The notes: generated by a model not told the origin, from the letters alone. Shown: positions 34,241 to 46,780, counted from the first letter of the stretch. The stretch is 64,000 nucleotides of DNA from Saxidomus purpurata (GCA_022818135.1 JAFMSR010000018.1:24664498-24728497); one strand, 5' to 3'. Numbers and translations: made by a program.

Positions 34241-35595
34241 GGGCCTGGTTAATTTGCACGAGTGATAAACTCATTCACAGCTTGGTGTTGTGCTAGGTGC
34301 ACTGCCGTAGGGTACATCCCATGTTTCCTTGCCGGAGATCACACTCTGGTTTTCTGCCACATAGGCCATTACGGAGTAAAGTCAACTATCTCATCCTTAT
34401 CCACATATCCACCCATTTCTATTTCTGTTTTGAAATTTTGTAATGTTAATGTTTTCTTAAATATTCAATAGATAGCAGTCTTTCTCTTCTGTTTATCCCT
34501 CTGTAATGTGGTTGTCTTTCTATTTTTTGTGTACGTCATTTTCACATTTATAACCTAAGCACTACACATATGAAAGCTTTGTATATAATACTTATGTTGC
34601 TATCTCACACTTCCAACCTGTGATGATTATAAAATATGAAAGATGATTTAAACGACCAAATTAAAGTGAAGGAAACATTTCTTTCTTATCTGCCTTTTCG
34701 AACACCCGGACAATCAAAAATCACCGGAATTTGACCGGGACCTGATTATTTACTCCTGTCCGTGCAACAACTGGTCATATTCCAGGAAGATTCCATCAAT
34801 ATCATAGTTATTATGGCATGCAAGATTTGCGACAATTTATGTAAATAACTAAAATTAAATGAAGTAGATATTTTTCAGTATGTATATACGTAATCATTAT
34901 TTACATACAGCTAATTTCATGTCTTTAAATCATTACTATTTTGTTATAAACAGTATTATTTATCTGACAAAGTATCGAGTTGTGCATAAAATTTTCATTT
35001 ATTCAAAAGACACATGTGAAAATTGCATTTAAACGCTTTATGTCAGACATGGGGTAGGGGTACGAATTGGTAAAAGTTGGTGACCCCAAATTTTTACAAT
35101 GTCAACTAATAGCAAAATAATTTTTACAAAACATATTGAACTTTAACGTTTTTCATCGAGCCGATTTCTTACAAATTTAATTTTACGCTAAAATATTACT
35201 GAATTTGTTCAGTAATTTTGTTCAGTCAGTAATTTGTTCAGTAGTTTTGACTCAGTCATTTATTTCCATTTTGACGTCACAAATCCGTGCATAGCGGTTA
35301 CAACGTCAAACTTTTTACGTCGAACTTTATATCAGTGTGTAGATCTAATTGAAAGATCAGTAGGTTGAAAATATATAACAAAGGCAAAATGCTACAGCTT
35401 AAAAACCTGTCGACAGTGTAGGAAAGCACGCTGGTAAAAAAGTGACGTCAGTAGCTATGTTTGTCGTACTAATGAAGAAAAAGTTTACAAGATATTACGA
35501 AAATAAATTCCCTGTGCAATCGGAAATATACTGAAATATACATGGTGCAAATGTGAGAAGGAAATTCGAGAATCTAATTTGAGGCGCAACTCACC
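34241..35595. other. no gene recognised
   Basis: AT-rich. A small tandem of the phrase ttcagtaattttg/ttcagtcagtaa occurs at about 35205-35255, and TGACGTCA at 35273-35280. No element boundaries identified. Confidence 0.4.
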
Positions 35596-35877
35596 TTAAA
35601 GTGGAAGTATGCTCCTTTTTTGTCAAGTAAAAATCAAGCTGTGTAAAAAAGGATAGAGGAATAACTCTTCCTGCTACCAGTACGAAATAATAACTTTCCA
35701 AATATTACTTTTCCTATTTTGACTGGGGCAGTCTTTTAAAAAAAACAAACAACTGCATACAGGAGTTGCTTCCCTTCCACTGCCAAAATCTCTACCAACA
35801 ACACAAGGGAGATCACTGCGAAGAAAGGAACTATTATTTCACAAAGCATCAAATTCAAATCGTAAATTTACTTTAAA
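35596..35877 (-). mobile_element. short inverted-repeat element, relative of 53832-54259
   Basis: On the minus strand this follows the element at 54000-54259 closely: ttgttggtagagattt, cagtggaagggaagcaac, aatatttggaaagttatt, gtactggtagc. The ends TTAAAGTGGAAGTATG (35596) and, inverted, TTTAAAGTAAATTTA (35877) are degraded versions of the 54-kb inverted ends. No coding potential. A Tc1 element abuts its right side. Confidence 0.7.
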
Positions 35878-35881
35878 TATA

Positions 35882-37405
35882 TACTACTCAAAATTTAGAT
35901 CTAAAGGGCCACTGTCTTCTCCGATGATAGCGTCATCGATAAGATGTGCAGGGACATAAATTTAAGCCAAAATAAAGTTGATAGTTTTTGCGTTATTGCC
36001 ATATAAGGGAAATATTGATTTATACACGCATGTTGACACATGAAGCACGGGGACTTCGTAAACCTCGAAAATCACGATTTTGACGGCATGTATACTGAGT
36101 GTTTTTGTTAAAACTTTGCAATTCAGCGTTTGTGTGAGCATTCAATATATAATGAATCAAAACCTAAGAAGGCGGCTTACGCCTGACGAGATGAATAGTG
36201 GGGCGGGGGGGGGGGTTCGGTATGTTGCAGACATGTGTGTCCCAGAGGCAGGTTGCCCGCACATTGAATGTGTCCAACAGCGTTGTTCAACGCATGTGGA
36301 ATCGTTTCCAAATCGAAGGAAATGTAGCTCAACACATGCACAAGACCGATATATTGTTGTTCAGGCCCGGCGCAATCGTTTTCAGAACGCTACTTCCTTA
36401 CAAAATAGCTTGCAGAATGCAACAAATGCACGGGTATCTACCCAAACAATTAGGAATATATTGCATGATGCTGGTATGAATGTCAGACGTCCTGCCATTC
36501 GTGTTCCTTTGACTACTAACCACGTCAGAGAACGCCTACGTTGGGCCCGTGACCATGTGCAATGGAGACCCCGCAACTGGACCCCAGTTTTGTTTACTGA
36601 TGAGTCTAGATTTTGTGTAGACTTCACAGAAAAGACGTGCCAGAGTGTGGAGAAGACCAAATGAACGTTTTGCACCTGCTCGCATCTCTGAACACGACCG
36701 ATATGGTGGAGGGTCTGTCATGATATTGGGAGGAATAAGTGTCAATGACAAAACAAAACTATGGTTGATAACGGTACCTAACCAGCAGAAAGGTAAAGTC
36801 GCGAGATTCTTCACGTACATGTACGCCTGTATGCAGGTGCAATGGGTCCAGGTTTTATTCTAATGCAGGATAATGCTCGCCCACACACTGCCTGCATCAG
36901 TAACCAATACCTTGTACGTGAAACAATCGAGCTATTGCCTTGGCCTGCCAGATCCACGGACCTCAATCCATTTGAACATGTCTGGGACATGCTTCAGAGG
37001 GCCATATCTTGTCGCCCTGTGCAGCCGGTCAACCTCGCAGAACTTCGTGCTGCAAGAGGAGTGGAACAATATTCCACAATTTAAGATCAACCGGCTAATT
37101 CATAGCATGCCCAGGCGCTGTCAGGCTGTAATTAATGCTCGTGGACACCATACAAGATGTTGAAACATTTGGAAAAATAACCACTTTTACAAATTTACGC
37201 CTACTTACGAATTTTCAAGTTCTCAGCTTAGATAACTTTTCACTTATGTTCTAGTTCAATAATTCAACTCAGTTGACTAATTATTCGATTTTATCAAATA
37301 AACAGTACAAACAAAACTTAATATATATTCAACTGTTCAGTGTGTTATCCCAAATAATACCAGTTACAGATTACAAAAGTGGCCCTTATCAAATTTTGAG
37401 TGATG
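35882..37405 (+). mobile_element. Tc1/mariner element 1, 1.5 kb
   Basis: TACTCAAAATTTAG and AAGGGCCACT at 35885-35913 are matched inverted by AGTGGCCCTTATC and AAATTTTGAGTG at 37379-37402. A TA precedes the left end. Between them lies a frameshifted DD34E transposase. The right end sits at the border of a LINE 3' relic, which it probably truncated. Confidence 0.82.
36152..37163 (+). pseudogene. Tc1 transposase (DD34E), frameshifted
   Basis: A cut-and-paste transposase. It starts MNQNLRRRLTPDEMN. A frame change in the G run at about 36203-36215 is needed to read the helix-turn-helix QRQVARTLNVSNSVVQRMW, and another near 36345 to enter DRYIVVQARRNRF and VSTQTIRNILHDAG. First catalytic Asp: VLFTDESRF. 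After a shift near 36645: ERFAPARISEHDRYGGGSVM. After another near 36840: MQDNARPH (second Asp) and DLNPFEHVWD (Glu), with 34 residues between. The C-terminus, ending GHHTRC, needs one more shift. All catalytic acids are present, but at least five frame changes make it inactive. Confidence 0.85.
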
Positions 37406-37429
37406 AAAATTTCAATGCAAATATGATTT

Positions 37430-38100
37430 ATTAATTCTTTTGTTAAATTCAAATTTTCAGCACAGTATGGTCCCATTCGGTGCAGTTTCTCATGAGAAGA
37501 TGACCGTTACAATTCCAAATTCAATTTGGACCTTTCAAAATGGACCTTTTAACTATTGCATGCAAGTTACTATAAAACATCTATTCAGTAACCACTAATA
37601 GGATTAATTTTAAACTTCCTAAATTTCATCAGAGTGTCTGACATTCAAGTAAGATGACTTGAATATGTAATTCAAATTATGGTCATTGTTTGACTTAGAA
37701 AAGCAGGTTTATTGTTTACAATGTACACAACGGGATTTATATAAGACTTTAACACAGTCTACATGGTTATCAATACCAATAATTAAATTTTATAAATGGT
37801 CTTTATTTGCATGTATATCTTAATACAGACTGAAAGTGTTTTTCTGCGTCATTCAGTTAATACTACGGGACTTGATGTTTATTTTGGATCAACTGTCAAT
37901 TATTACATGCATTATTGTTTTTGTTATATTGCAAATTAATCAATAATCATAATCATCATTGTACAAAACTTATTAGTAAGTTTATTTCGAGTGTCTGTCA
38001 ATGAGTGAAAGTTTTTGTATAACTGAACAGTTTCAATGTGTGTAAATGAATTTGTTTATAAAAGGCCATTTTGTAATATGCCTTCTTGAAATAGAGAATT

Positions 38101-38145
<45 letters not shown>

Positions 38146-38185
38146 TGGTAGTGGTAGTGGTAGTGGTAGTGGTAGTGGTAGTATG
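37430..38185 (+). mobile_element. LINE-C 3' untranslated region with (TAG)n/(TGG)n tail
   Basis: Reverse-complement paralogue of 19926-20690, sharing gcaccgaat, tccatttggacc-like blocks, agtaaccactaataggatt, atttcatcagag and atgccttcttgaaatagag. The trinucleotide tail at 38102-38182 changes from TAG to TGG-type repeats. The coding part is absent, cut by the Tc1 element on the left. Confidence 0.72.
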
Positions 38186-38425
38186 AATTCACTACAATTT
38201 GTTTGCCCGTTGAAATTTTAGTTAAAGTTTGTATGAAAGGTACTGTGAAACATTATTACAATGTTCAATGGCAGAGGGTGTTGGTCATATTCATTTGCTT
38301 GATAGATCAGTCAGCTATAGGATTGACAAAAATACTGCACTTTAACTAATAAAAAAATATCACTAAAGATGATGCCCTTCATGTGCCGCCTTGACACAGT
38401 TATTCTACTCTCTTTTCCTAGAATC
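38186..38425 (+). repeat. paralogue of the HL4 flanks, empty site
   Basis: This stretch is the inverse of 19777-19925 joined directly to 18540-18627. The join (38352-38358 region, seven A between TAAT and TATC) is where HL4 sits in the other copy, so this is the pre-insertion state. Confidence 0.8.
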
Positions 38426-38429
38426 TTTA

Positions 38430-38905
38430 AAGAAACCACTGGGCCAATGTTGATGAAACTTTGCAGGGATGTAACTTGCATGAAGCTCTATCAAAATTGT
38501 TCAAAGAATTCCATTCCATGCAGAACTCTGGTTGCTATGGCAACAAATACGAAAAACTTAAAAAATCTTCATTTCTAAAACCACAAGGCCTAATGCATTT
38601 ACTTCCTTACATTTACTTCCTTTGGCATGTAGCATCACTTAGTTTTACATAGGCTTTTATAGCAAAAACTTTAAAAATCTTCTTCTCTGAAAGCGCAAGG
38701 ACTAGAGCTTAGATATTTGGCATGTGGCATTGCCTAGTAAACCTCTTCAAAGTTTGTTCAAATTGGGTCAAAATTGGCCTTTCCCTGGGGGGGGTCGTTT
38801 GTTTTACAAAGATGCGTATAGGAAAAACTATTTGATACATAGCATTGTCTAGTGATCTTTCGCCAGGCAAGTGGACTTGTACCAAAGTGAGCGATATAGG
38901 GCCAT
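38430..38905 (+). repeat. HL1 fragment, 5'-truncated
   Basis: It starts at AAACCACTGGGCC, carries the HL1 head text and two shortened interior units, and ends GTGAGCGATATAGGGCC. The 3' hairpin is replaced by an (AAT)-rich patch at 38905-38925. Confidence 0.75.
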
Positions 38906-39625
38906 AATAATAATGATAATAAAATCTTTTTATAGAAGGTAAACACATTTAGTAAACGTACGAAACATTTGACTTATGGTGGACGGACGGACAGACGGAC
39001 GGACGACGGACATATCGTCGGATGTCAAATTTTTACAAAATTAGATCTTTGACCTTGAGTTTGACCTTGTCATCTATAACTAAAAATGACCCAAGATAAC
39101 AAGTTTTTAAAGAGAATTAATGTGAAGGGAAAATAAAACAGATTTAGTGTACATAAATTATAGATCTGTACATACATGACAAAGTAGTATCAGATAAAGT
39201 GTATATTTGGTAGTTTTTCAATTTTGGTGATCTTTTTGGACGCCAACAACATATCAGAACTAAACAGTGCTAATTATTTGAAGAATATACATTGCTGTAA
39301 ATTGTGGTTAATAATAATGTTGGTATGTCTCATATTAGGACTGTAACAAAGAAAAAAATGTATCCGAAATGTCCAATTTTCACAAAATTTGACCTTTGAC
39401 CTTGAATTTGACCTTGACCTCTATAACTTAAAAAAACCATGATTACACAGAACTAATGTAAAGGGGAAATAAAACAAATTCAGTGTAAATCTGTACATAC
39501 ATGACAAAGTAGTATCAGAGAAAGGGTATATTTGGTAGTTTTCTCAATTTTGGTGACCCATCTTGGATTACCATGGCAACAACATCATATGTGAACTAAA
39601 CAGTGCTAACTTTTTGAAGAATATA

Positions 39626-40944
39626 TACTCAGCAGAATTAGAAACGTCCCTCTTTTATCGCTTCCATAAACTTGTCTTTGTATGTGTTACCAGTATAATA
39701 TACATGTTTATCTAATCCCTGTATTGTTAACTTTACCATGGTGTAGAGTTTACCAACTGTACATCTCTACATCGTGGTCAGTGACTGAAACGTTCATTTT
39801 CATGATTTATTTTATGCACGTGGTCGAAAAATTTATTCAGTCCATGTCGTACTATTCATGCTGCCGTAAAACGATCGAGCGCCTTTCAGTTCGTTACCGA
39901 CAAACCGGTGCTGTTCAGGATCGTCCAAGACCTGGAAGACCCCGTATGACAATGGCTAGAACCGACCGCTACATGATACTGACGCACTTACGTCATCGTC
40001 GGCTGCCAGCCACTGTCACGGTTAGACGGTACGGTGTCTCAGCGCAGACAATTCGTAATCGGTTGCGTCGCAACGCCCAACCAATCAGAGCGCGGCGCCC
40101 TTACACTGGTCAAATAATGACCGACGTCACCGGGCGCAAGGCTTTTATGAGCGCGACGTCATTTGAATTGGAGAAGGGCAGACTGGAATCAAGTATTGTT
40201 TACTGACGAATCTCGATTCACCGTCAGTCACGCAGACGGTAGGTTACGCGTCTACAGGCGCAAAAATGAGCGTTTTGCAGACTGGTTTAGAGGAGGGGTG
40301 ATGGTCTGGGGTGGGATTATGGGTGACCGCAAGACAGACATGGTTTTTATACAGAGTCAACAAAAATGCACAACGCTATGTTGCTGAGGTATTAAATGCA
40401 TATGCCATACCATTTATTCGTCGCCATGGCCCTGGTGTAATACTACAGCAACATAATGCTCGCCCTCATGTTCACCAATCAGTTTCTGGCAAGGAACAAC
40501 GTTAACGTTCTCCAATGGTCCGGCGATTTCTCCTGATCTCAACCCCAATTGAGCACATTTGGGATGAGTTGAGCAAGAGCAAGAGCCAACCACCAAATTG
40601 ATAATATTCATGACCTGACTCATGCGTTGCAGCATGAATGGAGAAATTTGTGGTCACACTCGATACTGACAAAAATTAATGCAGAATATTAAACTTGAAA
40701 TTAATTCAATGTCATAAAACATAATCTAACATGGATCCGATAATCTAGTGATTTTTCATTTGGACCCCTACCGTGTTTTCAAGGGCAACAGTCTTTACGT
40801 TTTCTTTCCAGCCATATGTTTTGAACAGAAATCTTCGCACCAGTGAACACAATTTAAGTTTGTTGTTATTTATGAGTGTTACATCCTGAGTTTCCTGGAA
40901 AACTTTATCTAAACAATGAGGGACGTTTCTAATTTTGCTGAGTA
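39626..40944 (+). mobile_element. Tc1/mariner element 2, 1319 bp
   Basis: TACTCAGCAGAATTAG and AAACGTCCCTC at 39626-39652 are matched inverted by GAGGGACGTTT and CTAATTTTGCTGAGTA at 40918-40944. It is flanked by TA on both sides (39624-39625 and 40945-40946). The neighbouring HL6 unit at about 39290 shows the uninterrupted target GAAGAATATACATTG, so ends and duplication are certain. Confidence 0.92.
39850..40692 (+). pseudogene. Tc1 transposase, inactive
   Basis: The N-terminal helix-turn-helix region reads CCRKTIERLSVRYRQTGAVQ, then GRPRM and VSAQTIRNRLRRN. After a frame change near 40170: DWNQVLFTDESRF (first Asp) and ERFADWFRGGVMVWGG. A shift near 40345 gives NAQRYVAEVLNAYAIPF and LQQHNARPH, where the second catalytic Asp is His (cat at about 40454). 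The IEHIWDEL block with the Glu needs another shift. C-terminus ALQHEWRNLW. Frame changes plus the lost Asp rule out activity. Confidence 0.85.
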
Positions 40945-41440
40945 TACATTGTTGTTAATTTTGGTTAATAATTTAGCTTGATATGTTTCATATTAGGAAC
41001 GTAACAAAGAAACATATGCATCCGAATGTCCAATTTTCACAAAATTTGACCTTTGACCTTGAATTTGACCTTGACCTCTATAACTTAGAATAACTACGAT
41101 TACACATATTTAAAGAGAATTAATGTGAAGTGAAAATAAAATAAATTTGGTGTTAATCTGAACATACACGACAAAGTAATGACAGAAAATTTTATATTTG
41201 CTTGTTTTTTTACATAATGGCGGCCATCTTGGACGCCATTTTGGATTTCTGTCGACTCCAACCATTTTGGTGAAAATGAATTTCCGTTTCGTATTGTCCA
41301 GAACCTGCCAAACATTTTGATATATGACACTCATTTTATTGTCCGGTTGACCCCCTAAATATGCAAGATAATTAGAACAGTTTGCTACTCTATAAAGCTT
41401 TAACTGTTTGGAACGTATGTCACGTGAATGTTTCAAATAT

Positions 41441-43125
41441 GGATACCAGAAATCAAGGTTTAAAGTGGACGCTCATTTTTTCTCCAAAATAGTGTATTAC
41501 ACACAAAAAGTATGTAATATTTGTAAATGTACTCTCAGTAAATTAGACCAACATTTGCAAGGAATTCCCTAGTAAAAGGTCTGTACGATATCTTATTCTA
41601 ACCCTGGTGTGAACCATGGTGTCTTACTGATACAACTATTATCAGAATCAATATGGCCATTCAGCAGTGGTTAGTGTGGATTGATTGATTTAACCTAAAG
41701 TTAGATGCTTTAGGAATGAAAAGCTGATTTGATATTTCATTTGATTTTAAGCAAATTTAAAGGTCCAATACTAAGGAGAGCGAAAATTCAAATATACTTA
41801 AAAAAAAAGAAAGAAAAGAAATATGTTATTTTTAATAAAAAATGAAAGTTGGTATGTAGAAATTCTAAATAAACCACAGTACATGTACAATTATTTTTCT
41901 ATGCATTATGAAGAAAGTTAAAAAGACCAGGGTAGTCATTTTGTCGATTCACTGAGATTTCAACATAATACACATACTTTTCTTTGTGTTCCAAACACTT
42001 TCTGTAAATTTTAACCTGCCAATCTTCATTATTTAGTGTCTTGCATAAGGAAATGTACTGGCCATTGAAGTCACTTAATTTTCGCTAAGTAGTGGACCTT
42101 TAAAAAGGTTCGTCCATGAGTGAATTTATATTATCTTGTTTTCTTGGATCAGGCCTCGGCATGTCTCCCAAAATGTGTTTTTTCTGAGTCTAAAAAGGAG
42201 AGATTTACCTGACTGCAATTTCCAGTCAATTTCAGCCAAAGAGTGAATTTGATTGGTTGCCAAAAGGAAGGTCATTCGCGATGACCATTGAGATCTGTGA
42301 GTGCGACTGACCAAGTTGGAATGAAAAGCTATTGAAGCTGTGAAATTTATATAAATTTACGGAGGAAAACAAATATGACAAAACAAAGGTATGACAGTTT
42401 TAAATAATTATTTTGCTATTATCAAGTGTTTGGAATAAGTAAATATATCTGCATATCAGTCATGCTGCATGCAAAACAAATGTAATACAACAATCAACAA
42501 TTGAACTCTATTCAATATATACCTATATATGGTAACTTGGATAGTCCAAAATTACAACATCAATCTGTGTCGCTCATATATAATTTAGAAGGTAAAGTTC
42601 TTTAAAATTCTGCTTCATTTAATTGCTGTTGTGATGTGGTTGTAAAAATGGGAGATTCGCCAAATAGAACACATTGTATTCATTATTTTCGTTTAGGCAT
42701 TGAGCCTTCATATAGCTGTCACGTCACGCCAATTAAAAACAATAAAACAAACACATGATTGCTCTCAATGTATAAATCCTGAAATAAACCCCAGCTGATC
42801 ATCAAGGAGCGTGGTTGTAATCCACTCCTGCACATAACTAATGGTCTTCCAGGTGAGACCAAAAACTGTAGTACGACGGATATGTGCTGTACACCGGGGA
42901 TGTTAATGAAAATGAGATGTCTCTTAAACGGGACACGTAATGTATTATCCGGAACCAACGATAAAAATTCTGAAGTGCATACATATCTGCATGATCATAG
43001 ATTGTTGAGCGTTTCCTCAGTGAACATTTAGTTTGTAACTTTTTTTCACTTTGGTAAGTCCCTTTTGACAAGGGTCCCTTTTCTGGTTGCTTCCCACTAC
43101 ACCCTACCATCCCTACAATCTCTGA
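41441..43125. other. no gene recognised
   Basis: AT-rich with short frames only. No termini or tandem units identified. Confidence 0.4.
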
Positions 43126-43127
43126 AT

Positions 43128-43130
43128 AAC

Positions 43131-43166
<36 letters not shown>

Positions 43167-43860
43167 TTCTTAATCTTAAGAAGGTAACTCAATAAGTCCG
43201 AGGACTTATCTTCCTCGAGGCCTTCCTATAAACACTGCATTCATAAAACAAAACAGTTTAAACATAAAAAATCATGATCACATGCAGTAATGAGCAATTG
43301 CCCCTGGGTAACAGTATTGAGAAATAACACATGAATTACAGTAATGAGCAACAGTATTGAAATATCAGAGATCAGTTACCGATTAAGAAGATACTGTCCG
43401 TACTTGATACGAAAGGAGGCAAGAGTAGAGTAGTTAGTTTAGTATATTTCGATATTAATACTGGGTGCCGAATATTTTTTTTCATTTCTAGACGTTAGTA
43501 TGTATGTTATCGTAAAATTGTTAATAATAAAGTATACTAAAATACCCTCTCTCGGGAATTTCAAAAGTGGGTAAGAAGAGGCATCAAATTTCTAACCAAA
43601 AATTATTCTTGCTTCCAATTTTTTGTGTATTTATGATTTTGTGTAGTAATTTTTGACTAGCTGTACCCCATAATGTAGAACAATAATAATAGGGCTTTAT
43701 TCTTCGAAAAAGTGAAAGTTTAAAATTGAGTATATACTTTGATATTTATAACTCCCATGTCAGTTTATTATCTATGAATATCTCAAAGTACTTTATGCTG
43801 AGATACACTTTCAATATGTTTCCCGTGTATTTCTAGCTGTATACTATCACAATTATCTCT
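43128..43860 (-). mobile_element. LINE-E relic, C-terminus and 3' tail
   Basis: On the minus strand, 43850-43560 decodes in pieces to LEIHGKHIESVSQHKVL, a D-x-LTW-like stretch and an FYIMGYS block. These resemble the segment after the reverse transcriptase in CR1/L2/Jockey-like LINEs (xIxxVxxxKyLGixiD...). The 3' end is GAGTTACCTTCTTAAG then (ATT)n (43128-43168), with a hairpin around CGAGG/CCTCG at about 43199-43218. Several stops. Confidence 0.55.
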
Positions 43861-43861
43861 T

Positions 43862-44095
43862 AACACTGGCAGCAATTGTAGGTGCCTGCAAAACCCAGGG
43901 TAATTGCCAGAAAAGGAAACAGAATACTTACAGTAAAGACAAGGATTTCCGTCAGCAAACCATTGATATTTATCAGCAAAATCAGCAAACTCAGCAGAAA
44001 GACAGGATATTTCCATGCAAAAAATGGATTAATTGTCAGCAAAATCGAGAATGTTTGCCAGCAAAATCAGGATATCGACAAATAATATATGCACT
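43862..44095 (-). repeat. interspersed repeat R1, copy 2
   Basis: Reverse complement of 13285-13575 with small deletions: gtaggtgcctgcaaaaccc, tttccatgcaaaaaatgg, tgccagcaaaatca. It directly abuts the LINE-E relic. Confidence 0.75.
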
Positions 44096-45655
44096 AGACA
44101 AATTGTCGTAACATCAGAACGAATTAGAAAATGCCCATTACACATGCAGGACAAATAGTATAAGAAGGCAGCCCATGCGTTCCGTACTCTGTACTTCCCG
44201 CATAACTCTTAAATACATAAAATGGAATCCAATTTTTATTTTCAAGAAATTTACTTTCAATAACCGACGTTGGTGGTCCGACCGTTAGGCCCCATTTTTT
44301 AGCCAAGTATCGGCCGTGCCATTTTTCTTTAATATTCACTAATCAAAAGGGCCGAAGTGCTGACCCTCGTAATACAGTTATCTAGCGCACGTTCTGAATG
44401 GACTTCCACATCTTCCAAATTGGACAACAGTTATTTGCTGGAGAAAATGGTCAGTGAAAATTCACTGACTGAACAGCGAAGGTTTTCTAATTATAGATGT
44501 AGTTCTGTTTCTAGATGATTGATATTGGTTGAAATATCTTTTTCTGTGATACATGTCTCTCGCATTTATGTTACCTTTGATTTCATCATTATCCCAGTAG
44601 GCTATGAGTCGCGTTTAATAATCCATCTTTCAAATTCGACAGTACCATTAATTGTGCACTGAAAAGAATACACGTACGTGCATGATGATCACGATCGCAA
44701 AGACAATTTCATTTGCCACCTGAAGTACACGTAAAGCAAACACGACTTACTGGTTAATCCAAAGGATGCTAGCTGTCTGATTTCGCGAATGATATTGTAA
44801 AACTAAAAACATATATACTATACGTATTTGCATCTTCAAAGGAAAACATTACAAAGTAGATCAAGTAAATTTCAAAGTTTTTCTCAAGTAGTTAACTATA
44901 GTTACGTTGAAGATAAGAAGTCGATTTTGTCACCTTTAGTTAAAGTGAGACTTACGGTGATACCGTAGTTGGAAAACGATGGTCATAAGGTTGAAAATTT
45001 GAGTTTAACAAAGGAATTAATAAATTATAATTTGCCTTTTCAAAAACGGTTTTCCAGTTTTCAAATGTCTTTGTTATTTCCCAGAAGTCTCCCACAAAAA
45101 GGTTGTAAATATGTTGTAAATGAATAGGCATGCCTATTTTGAATTATAGTTCAAAGAACTTTCCTTCCAATGATGTGCAACGTATATCTCTGATATATCA
45201 AAGTACAATAAAGCGAAAGTAGGACAGAAAGACCACTAAGGAAATACAAAAACATTCACTCGTTTTCTGAAGCAGTATTTCAAACAGGGAAATACTCCAC
45301 GGCTATTGTTAAGTTTTAGAAGCCAGTTTCAAAATTGACGTTTAAATTTGGCAGTGCGAGACCTTTTTGTGACGTCATGGCGTGCGTTTTTGTATTACGG
45401 TCACACGTGACGGCATTACTACCGCGTGAAGGCGACAAAAAGGAAAATTGCGGTACAAATCACGTAAGTTGATACCAGTCTTCTCGAAATACGCCGGATA
45501 TCTTGACATAACAGACAAATTCGAGCTCGGTCCGATAGGTTTTCCCAGAGTTCCGGACTCAGTGGTCAGCATTTAACTCCAGACCGGAATGAAAGTTATG
45601 ATTTGATTCGATAATTAATTCAAGACAACCAATCGTAATTTTCGTTTCACAACAA
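44096..45655. other. no gene recognised
   Basis: Only short, unconvincing frames; TGACGTCA at 45371-45378. Confidence 0.4.
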
Positions 45656-45800
45656 TAATTTTATTCATTTATTTATTTTAACTTTATTTTGTGAAGGTTA
45701 CAAACTAATTGTACAAAAAGTTTCATACCGCTTATTTCTAGCATGGCCTTCATTATCCCTAAAGGTACATTTAATCACATACACACAAACGTTCTTTCGA
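45656..45800 (-). mobile_element. LINE 3' end, inverted relative to 33366
   Basis: The minus strand reads atgaaggccatgctag, gcggtatgaaactttttg, TAACCTTCACAAAATAAAG and an AT-rich tail. It is a solo 3' end with no adjacent coding remains recognised. Confidence 0.72.
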
Positions 45801-46505
45801 CAAACACGCATCAACTTATAACATGCAGTCTAACTCACCCAAAATGTAAACTTTACACTTTTATTATACAAACATATAACACAATATTAATTCAATGTAT
45901 TTCACTCTGACTCTGTAAAATAGGACAAATAACATAGGCCTGAAAGTTGAAGTAATTTATCATGCATGGAAGGGAGATAACTCATATAGTGAAAACAGAC
46001 AGTATATCAAAAACAAAATTGGTTTTCAGGACAAAATATTCTTTTTGCTGTCAGTTGAGAGAAACTGACAAGACTAGAAAACTCAACAATGTTTTATAAA
46101 AACACATTGCAAAAGCGTTGAGAACCCAATGCTCAAATTCATAAATTACCTCCTTTTGAATTTAATATATAGTTTAATTTGTGACCTTATACCTGTGATG
46201 AGTTTTCATTTTGTTTTGATGCACTCACTGATGAAGTTAAACATTCTTACAAATGATTGAATTCCACCTCTTTCTCATGCATAGTAAATCCCATTATAAT
46301 CCTGTAAAGTTTTCATGTTGGGTCAGTGTATATATTTTTGAATCATGCATATCGTCGCCTTATTCTAAAAATGTCCTATATACAATTTTGCTATTTTGAG
46401 AAAAATGACGTTGAACATTTTCAACTTTCATAACTTTTATCTGTTACGTCCCACTGAAATGATACTTTTGAGTTCGACAATGAGTTTTTATATGAAACAG
46501 TGACA
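45801..46505. other. no feature recognised
   Basis: AT-rich. The last 100 bp may be degraded upstream LINE-A sequence. Confidence 0.4.
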
Positions 46506-46522
46506 CATATCAATATTCCATT

Positions 46523-46780
46523 ATGCCAATAATTTCTAAAATTTTTGAGCGACATATTGAAACGAAAATCCATTCCTTCTTTCAAAGCACTAATGTTATT
46601 CATAAAACACAATTAGGTTTTCGGAAAAATCATTCTTGCAACACTGCTCTTACTAGATTGATAGATGCATGGCTGAAAGATGTAGATTGTGGTAAACTAA
46701 TTGGAACTGTGTTTTTGGATCTTCGCAAGGCATTTGATTTAGTAGATCATGAAATCTTATTATTCAAGTCAAATTGTTAA
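46523..46780 (+). pseudogene. LINE-A reverse transcriptase, first part
   Basis: 85 residues: PIISKIFERHIE, QLGFRKNHSCNTALTRLID and VFLDLRKAFDLVDHEIL match RT motifs of CR1/L2/Jockey-type LINEs, including the first catalytic Asp in FLDLRKAFD. The frame then fails. A deletion removes roughly 40 residues before SGVPPGLS (normally GVPQGSILGP) near 46825. Confidence 0.82.

Larger units (their letters stand above)
38970..41440. repeat. HL6 repeat: (GGAC)n and three 350-bp units, split by Tc1 element 2
   Basis: A (GGAC)n run at 38979-39005 is followed by three tandem units of about 350 bp that begin near 39025, 39375 and 41035 (aattttcacaaaatttgacc, ttgaccttgaatttgacc, gtacatacatgacaaag). Unit 2 is interrupted by the 1.3-kb Tc1 element. 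No hairpin terminus was found. Its (GTCC)n plus tandem-unit arrangement resembles HL1-HL5. Confidence 0.7.

Noticed and set aside
36382..36820. Minus-strand frames of 94-97 residues across Tc1 element 1
   Set aside because: They are antisense shadows of the transposase, whose motifs lie on the plus strand.
41110..41436. 108-residue minus-strand frame
   Set aside because: It lies within the HL6 unit and its right margin, is rich in repeat-derived text, and shows no family motif.
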